From contig JAJPEA010000013.1 in assembly GCA_023252335.1 (NCBI GenBank), forward strand, positions 1 through 19,228: a stretch of 19,228 nucleotides of DNA. Direction: 5' to 3'. This document shows positions 7,251 to 14,305 of this stretch, in pieces. The notes under the pieces were generated by a model. It saw nothing but the letters and a program-made list of their open reading frames with translations. It did not search any database and was not told the origin of the DNA. Position 1 is the first letter of the stretch. The number at the start of each line of letters is the position of its first letter. Source of the stretch: Nitrosotalea sp. (lineage in GTDB: Archaea > Thermoproteota > Nitrososphaeria > Nitrososphaerales > Nitrosopumilaceae). The position numbers and the translations under genes were made by a program.

Positions 7251-7937
7251 TTGAAAATTGAAGATCTTCGAATGGTAATTGATGAGAGGGAGAAAAAGAG
7301 TGGAATTCCTGATCTTATAAAACAAATTGGAGTAAAGGTGGAAACAATGAATTTGCCTGTTGGGGATTATATTGTTGCACCTGAAACCATTGTGGAGAGA
7401 AAAAGCGTTAATGATTTTATTTCATCAGTCTTTGATGGGCGATTGTTTGATCAATGTAGCAGACTAAAGGAACACTTTGAGCATCCTGCTATTATAATAG
7501 AAGGAAATGTTGACGAAATAGACAAAATTACAGAAAATCCACTGGTGTTCTATGGTGCCATGTCTTCTGTGGTATTGGATTTTAAAATACCTGTAATTCC
7601 AACCCCTAATGCATCACATACTGCTAAATTGTTGATATCCATGTGTGCAAGACAAGGTGCAGTAAAGGGACCATTTCTTAAAAAAATTAGAAAGTCTGGT
7701 GATCTAAAACAACAACAACTATCAATTTTATGCAGTCTGCCAGGTGTTGGAGAAAAACTTGCTACGCGAATGTTGGAAAAATTTGGTTCCACAAGCAATT
7801 CACTGAATGCATCCTATGTAGAATTGGCAAAAATAACTGGAATGGGAGAGGCTCGTGCTCAAAAGATACGCAAAATACTTGATGCACAAAACAAGGATAC
7901 AAAAAAGACTGATCAAAAGACATTGCATGACATATGA
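7251..7937 (+). CDS. xpf: XPF/ERCC4-type structure-specific endonuclease, short helicase-less form
   Basis: A 228-aa nuclease of the XPF/Mus81 family that cuts branched DNA near junctions during repair. Nuclease motif residues are Asp11, Glu14, Asp39 (GDY) and the ERKSVNDF signature (Glu49, Lys51, Asp55). The C-terminus has a double helix-hairpin-helix region: SLPGVGEKLATRML (162-175) and ITGMGEARAQKIRKIL (195-210), which binds DNA and dimerises. There is no SF2 helicase domain, as in the short crenarchaeal forms that act with PCNA; I see no clear PCNA-binding motif at the Lys-rich tail. The start is TTG at 7251; ATG at 7272 (MVIDERE) is an alternative that keeps all motifs. Confidence 0.93.
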   Translation: MKIEDLRMVIDEREKKSGIPDLIKQIGVKVETMNLPVGDYIVAPETIVERKSVNDFISSVFDGRLFDQCSRLKEHFEHPAIIIEGNVDEIDKITENPLVFYGAMSSVVLDFKIPVIPTPNASHTAKLLISMCARQGAVKGPFLKKIRKSGDLKQQQLSILCSLPGVGEKLATRMLEKFGSTSNSLNASYVELAKITGMGEARAQKIRKILDAQNKDTKKTDQKTLHDI

Positions 7938-7977
7938 GTCACTGTTCAAATATGCCAAAATAGTTCTAACCAAATAA

Positions 7978-8736
7978 TTGCTAGTTTCATACCAGTGGTT
8001 GGCAGAGCACTATAATGATCCAGATGTTATAATATTGGATTCTCGTGGAAACGTGCCATATTCTTATGCCCATATTCCAAATTCTCAATCTTTAGGAATT
8101 GATAAAGTTGTAAAAATCAATGAGCATGGTGCAAATCTTGTAATTGAGAGCGGCCAAGCTGCAACTCTATTTGGTTTGCTTGGTATTGATGAGTCAAAGA
8201 CTGTGATAATATACGGAGATTATCTTGATCCATCTGCTGCAAGAATAGCTTGGACATTTTTATATTTTGGACATGAAAAAACAAAAATTCTTGATGTCGG
8301 AATAACAACCTGGCAGAAAAAAGGTCTTCCAGTTACCCGAGAAATTTCAAAACCTATGGTTTCTACATTTACTCCAAAAATAAATTCCTTGATAAGAATT
8401 GAAGCAGACGAGCTTTACAAAAAACTTGACACGGCAATCATTATTGACGCTAGATCTTTTCAAGAGTTTATGGCAGGTAAAATACCAAATGCAATACTTT
8501 TTCCTTTCACTGATGGTGTGGGAGAAGGAGGTTTGCTCTTTAAAGAAAAAGATGAACTCGTGCAAATTTTTAACGAACAACAAATACCGCAAGACAAGGA
8601 ATTGGTATGTTACTGTGCACTTGGCCATAGGGCCGCAAATGTCTTTACCCAATTACGACTGGCTGGATATGAAAACGTAAGGCTATACGATGGCTCTATT
8701 GCGGACTGGATTGGAAGAAGACTTTCTCTTGGATGA
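7978..8736 (+). CDS. Two-domain rhodanese-family sulfurtransferase
   Basis: A 252-aa tandem rhodanese protein. The C-terminal domain (about 140-250) has the active loop CALGHRA with Cys213, Gly216 and Arg218, plus YENVRLYDGSIADW near the end. The N-terminal domain (1 to about 120) has Asp in place of the cysteine (YGDYLDPSAAR), as in thiosulfate and mercaptopyruvate sulfurtransferases where this half is structural. It should move sulfane sulfur to a thiophilic acceptor; the donor is unknown. The start is TTG at 7978 with no early ATG. The last 54 bp overlap the 3' end of the convergent nob1 gene. A second, only distantly similar tandem rhodanese lies at 10098. Confidence 0.92.
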   Translation: MLVSYQWLAEHYNDPDVIILDSRGNVPYSYAHIPNSQSLGIDKVVKINEHGANLVIESGQAATLFGLLGIDESKTVIIYGDYLDPSAARIAWTFLYFGHEKTKILDVGITTWQKKGLPVTREISKPMVSTFTPKINSLIRIEADELYKKLDTAIIIDARSFQEFMAGKIPNAILFPFTDGVGEGGLLFKEKDELVQIFNEQQIPQDKELVCYCALGHRAANVFTQLRLAGYENVRLYDGSIADWIGRRLSLG

Positions 8737-9201
8737 TTTTTTTCTTAATTTGCTTCCACATATTGGACAATCTGACATTCTCTCAAAGTTCTTGTTACAA
8801 GCAGGACAAGTGTACACACTGTCCAATGTCTTGGATATTCCCTTGGTCATAATGGGAATGACTTTGAAATTCAAGTGTCTTGCAACATTTGATACAGTAT
8901 AATCATCAGTTACTAGTTCTCCGTCTAGCTGCATACATAGTGCAAGTACTGATATGTCTTCTTTTGACAATTCGGAATAGTCTCCTGTTTGTTTTGATTT
9001 TTCCAAAACCATGTTTGTGAATTTTTCTTCTGGCTCGATAATTTTTAATCTACCCAAATCGATTAGAGTCTGTACTGCATCATGACTTTTTTTAATATGT
9101 TTTATCTCTTCAAAAACTAGAGGAGTTGTAAATCCCAGCTCTTGTGAAGAAAATGGTACTCCTGCATAAAATGATGTAGCATCCAAGATTCTAAAAACCA
9201 A
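8683..9201 (-). CDS. nob1: Endoribonuclease Nob1 (PIN domain plus zinc ribbon)
   Basis: A 172-aa homologue of Nob1, which cuts the 3' end of pre-16S rRNA in late small-subunit maturation. The PIN domain has Asp7 (LDATSFY), Glu31/Glu32, Asp82 (SKEDISVLAL) and Asp99/Asp100 (VTDDYTVSNVA). A zinc ribbon follows with Cys132-x2-Cys135 and Cys145-x2-Cys148, and then a Lys/Ser/Arg-rich tail of about 22 residues. The length fits archaeal Nob1 (about 160 aa) plus this tail. The start is TTG at 9199-9201 and cannot move far because Asp7 is catalytic. It overlaps nadK by 11 bp upstream, and its basic tail is encoded antisense to the end of the sulfurtransferase gene. Confidence 0.93.
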   Translation of the reverse strand: MVFRILDATSFYAGVPFSSQELGFTTPLVFEEIKHIKKSHDAVQTLIDLGRLKIIEPEEKFTNMVLEKSKQTGDYSELSKEDISVLALCMQLDGELVTDDYTVSNVARHLNFKVIPIMTKGISKTLDSVYTCPACNKNFERMSDCPICGSKLRKKSSKRKSSSNPVRNRAIV

Positions 9202-10006
9202 GCTTGCTCATCTGTCTTAGACCTTGTTTTTGTAGTCTTACAAATACGGCATGTTTTTTGTATTTTCTAATGGTTATCACTTCATCAAATCTAGCAGTCT
9301 TGATAACTTGGGCATCCATGATTATGTTTGAATCATGAGTACTAATGATCTCAATTTTTTCATCAGGAACAACAATTGATGGTAATTTGTTTACTGGAGC
9401 AACTGGAGTAATTATGAGAACATCTAAACTTTCGTGAAGAATTGGGCCTCCTAAAGAATATGAATGTCCAGTTGAACCGCTTGGAGTTGCAACAATCACA
9501 CCATCCATTTTTTGTGTTACAGTATCACTTTGAAATTTAATCTCAAACAATGATGTTTTAGTCAAGTTCTGTCTGTTTATGTAAATTTCATTCAATGCTG
9601 GAGGAAAGTCTTGTCCTCCACAAGACGCAACTACCCGAGTTCGCTTGTCAAAAAAAATCTTGCCTGCAATAATTTGTTCAATGGCAGTGTCAATCTGGGT
9701 AAGTGTTATCTCTGATAGTATGCCTCTGTTTCCTCCTACGTTTATGGCAAGATTTGGAACCTCGTTTTCCAGATATCTAAAAGTTCGTAGAGTTGTTCCG
9801 TCTCCTCCTAGGGTGATTGTTAAGTCAAGTTTTGTAGTCTTGAGATCTTCCAAATCATTGATTTTTTTGGCTCCATCTACATCCCCAGGTGAGACTGTAT
9901 ACACCTTGATTTTTTTTGCAAGTAGCTTTTTTGCAACTTTTTTTACTGCGTCTTCAGATTCTTTTGAACCAACTTTACTTACTAGCGCAACATTGTGGAG
10001 TTCCAA
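9191..10006 (-). CDS. nadK: NAD kinase
   Basis: A 271-aa ATP/polyphosphate-NAD kinase, which phosphorylates NAD to NADP. It shows LGGDGTTLRTFRYLE (GGDG at 67-70), the NVGGNRGILSEI loop (89-100), ALNEIYINR (137-145), and PSGSTGHSYSLGGPI (175-189), all signatures of the family. The start is TTG at 10004-10006; no ATG is available before the ATP/NAD core, and a TATA-like box about 29 nt upstream fits a leaderless start there. It is the first gene of a two-gene unit with nob1, overlapping it by 11 bp. The link to 16S processing is positional only. Confidence 0.94.
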   Translation of the reverse strand: MELHNVALVSKVGSKESEDAVKKVAKKLLAKKIKVYTVSPGDVDGAKKINDLEDLKTTKLDLTITLGGDGTTLRTFRYLENEVPNLAINVGGNRGILSEITLTQIDTAIEQIIAGKIFFDKRTRVVASCGGQDFPPALNEIYINRQNLTKTSLFEIKFQSDTVTQKMDGVIVATPSGSTGHSYSLGGPILHESLDVLIITPVAPVNKLPSIVVPDEKIEIISTHDSNIIMDAQVIKTARFDEVITIRKYKKHAVFVRLQKQGLRQMSKLGF

Positions 10007-10030
10007 TAGAAACTAGTAATTTTAATTTCA

Positions 10031-10039
10031 CTTAAAAAG
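10031..10039 (-). promoter_or_regulatory. TATA-like box for nadK-nob1
   Basis: The minus strand reads CTTTTTAAG, centred about 29 nt before the nadK TTG start. The TATA box of the divergent sulfurtransferase gene begins only 11 bp further on, so the two promoters are nearly back to back and may compete. Confidence 0.5.
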
Positions 10040-10050
10040 CATCGGTTGGG

Positions 10051-10060
10051 TATAAAATAT
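10051..10060 (+). promoter_or_regulatory. TATA box for the thiosulfate sulfurtransferase gene
   Basis: TATAAAATAT is a strong archaeal TATA match. Initiation about 25 nt downstream would be near 10080 and leave a leader of about 16 nt that contains AGGATGAT (10081-10088), similar to a Shine-Dalgarno sequence, before ATG 10098. Confidence 0.6.
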
Positions 10061-10097
10061 TAAGAACCCTTTGAGTTAGTAGGATGATAGAGACAAC

Positions 10098-10934
10098 ATG
10101 AATTATGCACAACAAGTTTTAGTTGATACCGATACAGTCTCAAAGAATTTGAGCACCTTGAAAATTGTAGAGGTGGACTATGATCCTGAGAATGCCTACA
10201 GACAAGGACACCTGCAAGGGGCTAGTCTTATCTGGTGGAAACGAGACATTAACGATCCAATAACTCGAGATATTATTAGCAAATCACAATTTGAAGATTT
10301 ACTATCCAGAAATGGAATCACTACGCAATCTGAAGTTATCTTGTATGGCGACTTTAACAATTGGTTTGCTGCATTTGTATTTTGGATATTCAAGTATTAT
10401 GGACATGAAAATGTCAAAATAATGAATGGTGGAAGAAAAAAATGGGAGATTGAAAACAAACCCTATACAAAAGATGAACCAAAAATACAAAAAACAAATT
10501 ATGTTGCCCAGCCACCAAATGAAGGACTACGTGCGTATCTCTTTGATGTAAGAAGAGCACTAGACAAAAAAGATACCGTTCTAGTTGATGTACGTTCACC
10601 AAAAGAATTCTCAGGCGAAATAACTGCTCCTGCGGAATATCCCATGGAGCATGCTCAAAGAGGCGGACATATTCCAAATGCAAATAATATTCCTTGGGCT
10701 AGCGCAGTAAATGACACTGATGGCACTTTTAAATCAGTAGAGGAACTCAAGAAAATTTATGAAACAAAAGGTGTCACGCCAGACAAGGATGTCATATGTT
10801 ACTGTAGAATAGGGGAGAGATCTTCACATACTTGGTTTGTTTTAAAATATTTACTTGGTTATCCTCAAGTTAGAAACTATGATGGGTCCTGGACTGAATG
10901 GGGTAATATGATTGGAAACCCAATCGAAAAATAA
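10098..10934 (+). CDS. sseA: Thiosulfate sulfurtransferase, tandem rhodanese (SseA/CysA type)
   Basis: A 278-aa tandem rhodanese that moves sulfur from thiosulfate to an acceptor. The active loop is CRIGERSSHTWFVLKYLLG with Cys236, Gly239 and Arg241, followed by VRNYDGSWTEWGN; this ending is the same type as the CysA/SseA thiosulfate sulfurtransferases of actinobacteria. The N-terminal half has Asp in place of Cys (LYGDFNNWFAAFVFW) and begins with the usual substrate-channel strand IVEVDYDPENAYRQGHLQGA. The insertion APAEYPMEHAQRGGHIPNAN is also typical of the CysA group. It is one of two tandem rhodaneses here and overlaps the next gene by 23 bp. Confidence 0.93.
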   Translation: MNYAQQVLVDTDTVSKNLSTLKIVEVDYDPENAYRQGHLQGASLIWWKRDINDPITRDIISKSQFEDLLSRNGITTQSEVILYGDFNNWFAAFVFWIFKYYGHENVKIMNGGRKKWEIENKPYTKDEPKIQKTNYVAQPPNEGLRAYLFDVRRALDKKDTVLVDVRSPKEFSGEITAPAEYPMEHAQRGGHIPNANNIPWASAVNDTDGTFKSVEELKKIYETKGVTPDKDVICYCRIGERSSHTWFVLKYLLGYPQVRNYDGSWTEWGNMIGNPIEK

Positions 10935-11244
10935 CGAAACTGGCCAAGAACTACCGATTCTAAAAAAAGGTATATTCTATGCAATACTTGATGATCCCGT
11001 TTACATTATACTGGAAGACAAGACTAAACGTGGTCTTACTGTGCAAGAGCATTCCATTGATGAAAAGTATGGTGTCAATTCCGATAAAGGCATGATCTAC
11101 GACATGGATGGAATAGGGCACAAAGTGGGAATCAGATGGTATTTTCCAAAGGACAAGTGTGGTTTTGATGCTGTACTAGAGCATGCAACGGAAATGGAAC
11201 AGAGATATAGAAAGATCCGAGAAGAGACTTGTCCTGATTATTAA
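10912..11244 (+). CDS. Conserved-looking 110-aa protein of unknown function, coupled to the sulfurtransferase
   Basis: I do not recognise this protein. It is soluble, has no signal peptide or membrane segment, and shows an N-terminal strand-rich part (KGIFYAILDDPVYIILED) and a C-terminal helix with EHATEMEQRYRKIREE. Its two cysteines (CGF and CPDY) do not form a metal motif. The start appears to be TTG at 10912, within the end of the sulfurtransferase gene (23-bp overlap), with GGGGT 7 nt upstream. The overlap means the two are co-translated from one mRNA, so it may be a partner or sulfur acceptor of that enzyme; this is inference. A T-rich stretch follows the stop at 11261-11267. Confidence 0.75.
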   Translation: METQSKNNETGQELPILKKGIFYAILDDPVYIILEDKTKRGLTVQEHSIDEKYGVNSDKGMIYDMDGIGHKVGIRWYFPKDKCGFDAVLEHATEMEQRYRKIREETCPDY

Positions 11245-11250
11245 GAAGCA

Positions 11251-11258
11251 TTTTTAAA
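11251..11258 (+). promoter_or_regulatory. TATA-like box for the ferredoxin fusion gene
   Basis: TTTTTAAA is centred about 28 nt before the ATG at 11283, fitting a leaderless or nearly leaderless transcript. The following CTTTTTTC run may also end the upstream transcript. Confidence 0.5.
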
Positions 11259-11282
11259 CTCTTTTTTCATTACAATATACAG

Positions 11283-12236
11283 ATGTCACTCCTGTTAAAG
11301 GATAAAGTGTATACAGTCCAATCGGCCACATCAAAAAGAGGAGTCTATCCTTTACACAGCTACAAACTTGGTCTTTATCGTCTTCCTATAAAACTTGAAG
11401 ATAGTTATGAAATCGATTCTATTGTTTCTGGATTTAAAAAAGTCTTTGAAATGGACAAATTTGCTGATAGAGTTTATGCTACATATCGATGGAAAGAAGA
11501 AAACATGCCAGACCCCGATGACTCTCTATACAAGTCTATAGATCTTGAAGTTCAAGTCGAGATTGTAACTGGTGAAGTGGTAGATATGATATACCAAATA
11601 TATCCAGTTGAAAAATATGGCGATGGTCTTTGGGTTAAAGAGTATAGAAAGAAAGCTGATGCAAATGCAAAGATGGTAATTGATACAATTTTGCGAAATA
11701 GTGTTCTTGCTGATAAAATGATAGAGCATGATGTAAAAATAAAACAAATGACACCAGAGCAGGCTCTAAAAACATTGGAAGAGATGACTCCATTAGCTCA
11801 GATAGTTCCTAATGCAAAACCAAAACCAAAACCTGCAGCTCCTCAACCAGGACAACAAGTAGCACAAGAAGCAGAACCTGAGACACCATCTGGAGCCAAG
11901 CCAGGTCCAATCGATGTTGACTTTAAATCAAAACTCAAAGTTGTTGAAACATTCACTGCACCATCTAGTCACAAGATCAAAGTGTTTGGTCAGAGAAAAG
12001 GCAATGAAATACTTGGAATTTGGGGAGAATTTGTTTCAGTTGATTATGATATATGTGTAGGTGATGGTGCATGCATTGATGCATGTCCTGTCAAAGTTTA
12101 CGAGTGGGCCGAGTTTGCAGGAAATCCAGCTTCGGAGAAAAAACCCTTGATGGCACGAGAGCCTGATTGTATATTTTGCCTAGCTTGTGAAAACGTATGC
12201 CCAGTCCAGGCAATAAAAATATCAAAGAAAGGTTAA
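11283..12236 (+). CDS. Unknown N-terminal domain fused to a Sulfolobus-type dicluster ferredoxin
   Basis: A 317-aa fusion. Residues 1 to about 172 form an unrecognised alpha/beta domain; 173-210 is a Pro/Ala/Lys-rich linker; 229-317 is a ferredoxin of the crenarchaeal 'zinc ferredoxin' type. Cluster ligands: Cys258, Asp261, Cys264, Cys268 for one centre and Cys296, Cys299, Cys302, Cys306 for the other. Asp261 replaces a cysteine, as in Sulfolobus ferredoxin, which carries one [3Fe-4S] and one [4Fe-4S] cluster. ASEKK at 284-288 between the clusters is also shared. By my memory of the Sulfolobus sequence, only one of the zinc-binding histidines is kept (His230); the others are Trp247 and non-ligands. 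It is a likely soluble electron carrier tethered to a partner domain. ATG at 11283. Confidence 0.85.
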   Translation: MSLLLKDKVYTVQSATSKRGVYPLHSYKLGLYRLPIKLEDSYEIDSIVSGFKKVFEMDKFADRVYATYRWKEENMPDPDDSLYKSIDLEVQVEIVTGEVVDMIYQIYPVEKYGDGLWVKEYRKKADANAKMVIDTILRNSVLADKMIEHDVKIKQMTPEQALKTLEEMTPLAQIVPNAKPKPKPAAPQPGQQVAQEAEPETPSGAKPGPIDVDFKSKLKVVETFTAPSSHKIKVFGQRKGNEILGIWGEFVSVDYDICVGDGACIDACPVKVYEWAEFAGNPASEKKPLMAREPDCIFCLACENVCPVQAIKISKKG

Positions 12237-12256
12237 TGAAAATTTTAGCGGTAAGG

Positions 12257-12264
12257 CTATAAGG
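12257..12264 (+). promoter_or_regulatory. TATA-like box for the glycosyltransferase gene
   Basis: CTATAAGG is centred about 26 nt before the TTG at 12287, so transcription would begin at the start codon. This supports TTG 12287 as the true start. Confidence 0.55.
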
Positions 12265-12286
12265 ACTCTGTAGTTGAAAAACTCTA

Positions 12287-14305
12287 TTGCTTACGCACGT
12301 TCTTCCCAATACTCTAACACAATTTCTCTGGAATATTTTCATTGCAATGGCAATGATAATCACACTCTATACGTGCAATTTTTATTATCTTGTTCTAGTT
12401 GCAAGACGCCATAAAAAAAATAGTTCAATAGAACTACAAGATATTCCTACTGTAACACTTCAACTTCCAATATACAACGAAAAATATGTTGCATCTAGAC
12501 TGGTAGATGCAGTTTGTGCACTAGACTATCCAAAGGATAAGTTATGCATCCAAGTACTTGATGATTCAACCGATGAGACATATGATCTGCTTGAGAATCT
12601 AGTTGCAGATTACAAAAACAAAGGATTTGACATTCATCATATAAGAAGATCAGACAGGAAGGGATACAAGGCTGGTGCACTTCGAAATGCAATGAAGTTT
12701 GCAAAAGGCGATTTTGTTGCAATCTTTGATGCCGATTTTATTCCTCCTACATGGTTTCTCAAAAAAGCACTGTCATATTTTTCCCAGCCAAACATTGGAC
12801 TGGTTCAATGCAGATGGGGCCATGTTAACGAAAAATATTCTCCGCTGACAAAAGCTCAAGCCCTCAGTCTTGATTTTCATTTCTTGGTGGAGCAAAAAGC
12901 AAAAAGCAACTCTCATCTCTTTATGAGTTTTAATGGCACTGCTGGTATATGGAGAACCAAATGCATTGAAGATTCTGGAGGGTGGCACACTGCTACCTTG
13001 GTTGAGGATCTAGATCTAAGTTATAGAGCACAAATGAAGGGTTGGAAATGTGTCTTTATACCTGATATTGTAGTAGATGCAGAACTTCCAGTCCAGATGA
13101 ATTCTGCAAAAAGACAACAATTTCGATGGGCAAAAGGCTCCATTCAATGTGCAATCAAATTACTTGGCGATGTTGCAATAAAGAAGATACCTGTTGATAC
13201 AAAAATTCAAGCCTTTGTTCAACTTACAAGACACATTGTACATCCACTAGTTCTTGCACAATTTTTAATTTTACCAATACTTTTGGCCTCAAAAATAAAT
13301 CTCTATGTGATAAGTGGATTGCCTGCACTTACCATAGTTGCCTACCTGGCAATGGGGCCTGTTGCATACATATTGGTCATTCAACAAATGTATGCAAAAA
13401 AATGGAGGTCAAAGACGCTCTCCTATCTATACCTGATAATCTATTCTGCTGGCATGTCTGTGAACAATACCGTGGCAGTCTTTGATGCGGTCTTTGGAAA
13501 AAGAAACGAGTTTTTGCGTACACCAAAATTTGGAATAATAAAAAATGATGATGATTGGAGGGACAAGGCGTATGCTCTTCCATTTACAAAAACTACACTA
13601 CTTGAGATATTTTTTGGTGTATATGGTATAGTTGGCATGTTTGTTGCAATATTTTCTAATAATCCTGTATTTGTGCCAATAATAGGAATTCAGGTAGCCG
13701 GATTTCTTTACATCGCATATCTTAGTATCTCTCATTCAACATTTAAAAAAGGCAAATCAAGAGGTAGAGTCGAATCAAAGGCAGAAAAAATGGCAAATAA
13801 TTACTATAAACTAGCATTGGCAGGCATAATTGGGTTGATTGCAGTGGGTGTGGTCTTGGCCTTTGAGGAATATGGTACTACAATATACCCACTTGATCAA
13901 TCTCGAGGAATTTTGATTCGAATCCAGGCAACATCTGATCCACAAGCTATTGCTGATGATATCAAAACAGTTCAGCAGCTATTGCCAAAATCTGGCAACC
14001 CTGTCTGGATATTTCCTACACAAGATACAGACTTTGGAATGATGCAAAGAGATCTTGGTACCATGTCATCCACACTTGACAAAGTCTCAACTACATCTGC
14101 AGATACTGCTGCATTTCATACTGGCATGCTAAACATCCACTCTCAAGCTACTACACTAGTATTCAATTTACTTGATGCAACGCCATACATGTATGTCAGC
14201 ATCTCAAACATGTTGTTTGGCGTTATATGGGTTGCAGTAATTATTGGAATCTTTGCACTCTTGAAGAAGAAAAAGCAAGCACTTGACAAAGACGATGAAA
14301 GCTAG
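12287..14305 (+). CDS. Membrane family-2 glycosyltransferase (cellulose/mannan synthase-like) with extracytoplasmic C-terminal domain
   Basis: A 672-aa processive-type GT2 enzyme. After one N-terminal membrane segment (about 12-38) comes the cytosolic catalytic domain with VTLQLPIYNEKYVASRLVDA, Asp92/Asp93 (DDSTD), Asp148-x-Asp150, Glu240-Asp241 (VEDLDLS) and the QxxRW motif Q277QFRW281. Hydrophobic segments follow at about 313-335, 341-367, 379-400, 436-458, 461-482 and 508-526. Residues 527-637 form a soluble segment between the last two membrane helices (final helix about 640-660), then a charged cytosolic tail. The catalytic half resembles glucomannan/cellulose synthase-like enzymes; the polymer and donor are unknown. 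It starts with TTG. The 3' end shares CTAG with the convergent coiled-coil gene stop. Confidence 0.9.
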   Translation: MLTHVLPNTLTQFLWNIFIAMAMIITLYTCNFYYLVLVARRHKKNSSIELQDIPTVTLQLPIYNEKYVASRLVDAVCALDYPKDKLCIQVLDDSTDETYDLLENLVADYKNKGFDIHHIRRSDRKGYKAGALRNAMKFAKGDFVAIFDADFIPPTWFLKKALSYFSQPNIGLVQCRWGHVNEKYSPLTKAQALSLDFHFLVEQKAKSNSHLFMSFNGTAGIWRTKCIEDSGGWHTATLVEDLDLSYRAQMKGWKCVFIPDIVVDAELPVQMNSAKRQQFRWAKGSIQCAIKLLGDVAIKKIPVDTKIQAFVQLTRHIVHPLVLAQFLILPILLASKINLYVISGLPALTIVAYLAMGPVAYILVIQQMYAKKWRSKTLSYLYLIIYSAGMSVNNTVAVFDAVFGKRNEFLRTPKFGIIKNDDDWRDKAYALPFTKTTLLEIFFGVYGIVGMFVAIFSNNPVFVPIIGIQVAGFLYIAYLSISHSTFKKGKSRGRVESKAEKMANNYYKLALAGIIGLIAVGVVLAFEEYGTTIYPLDQSRGILIRIQATSDPQAIADDIKTVQQLLPKSGNPVWIFPTQDTDFGMMQRDLGTMSSTLDKVSTTSADTAAFHTGMLNIHSQATTLVFNLLDATPYMYVSISNMLFGVIWVAVIIGIFALLKKKKQALDKDDES

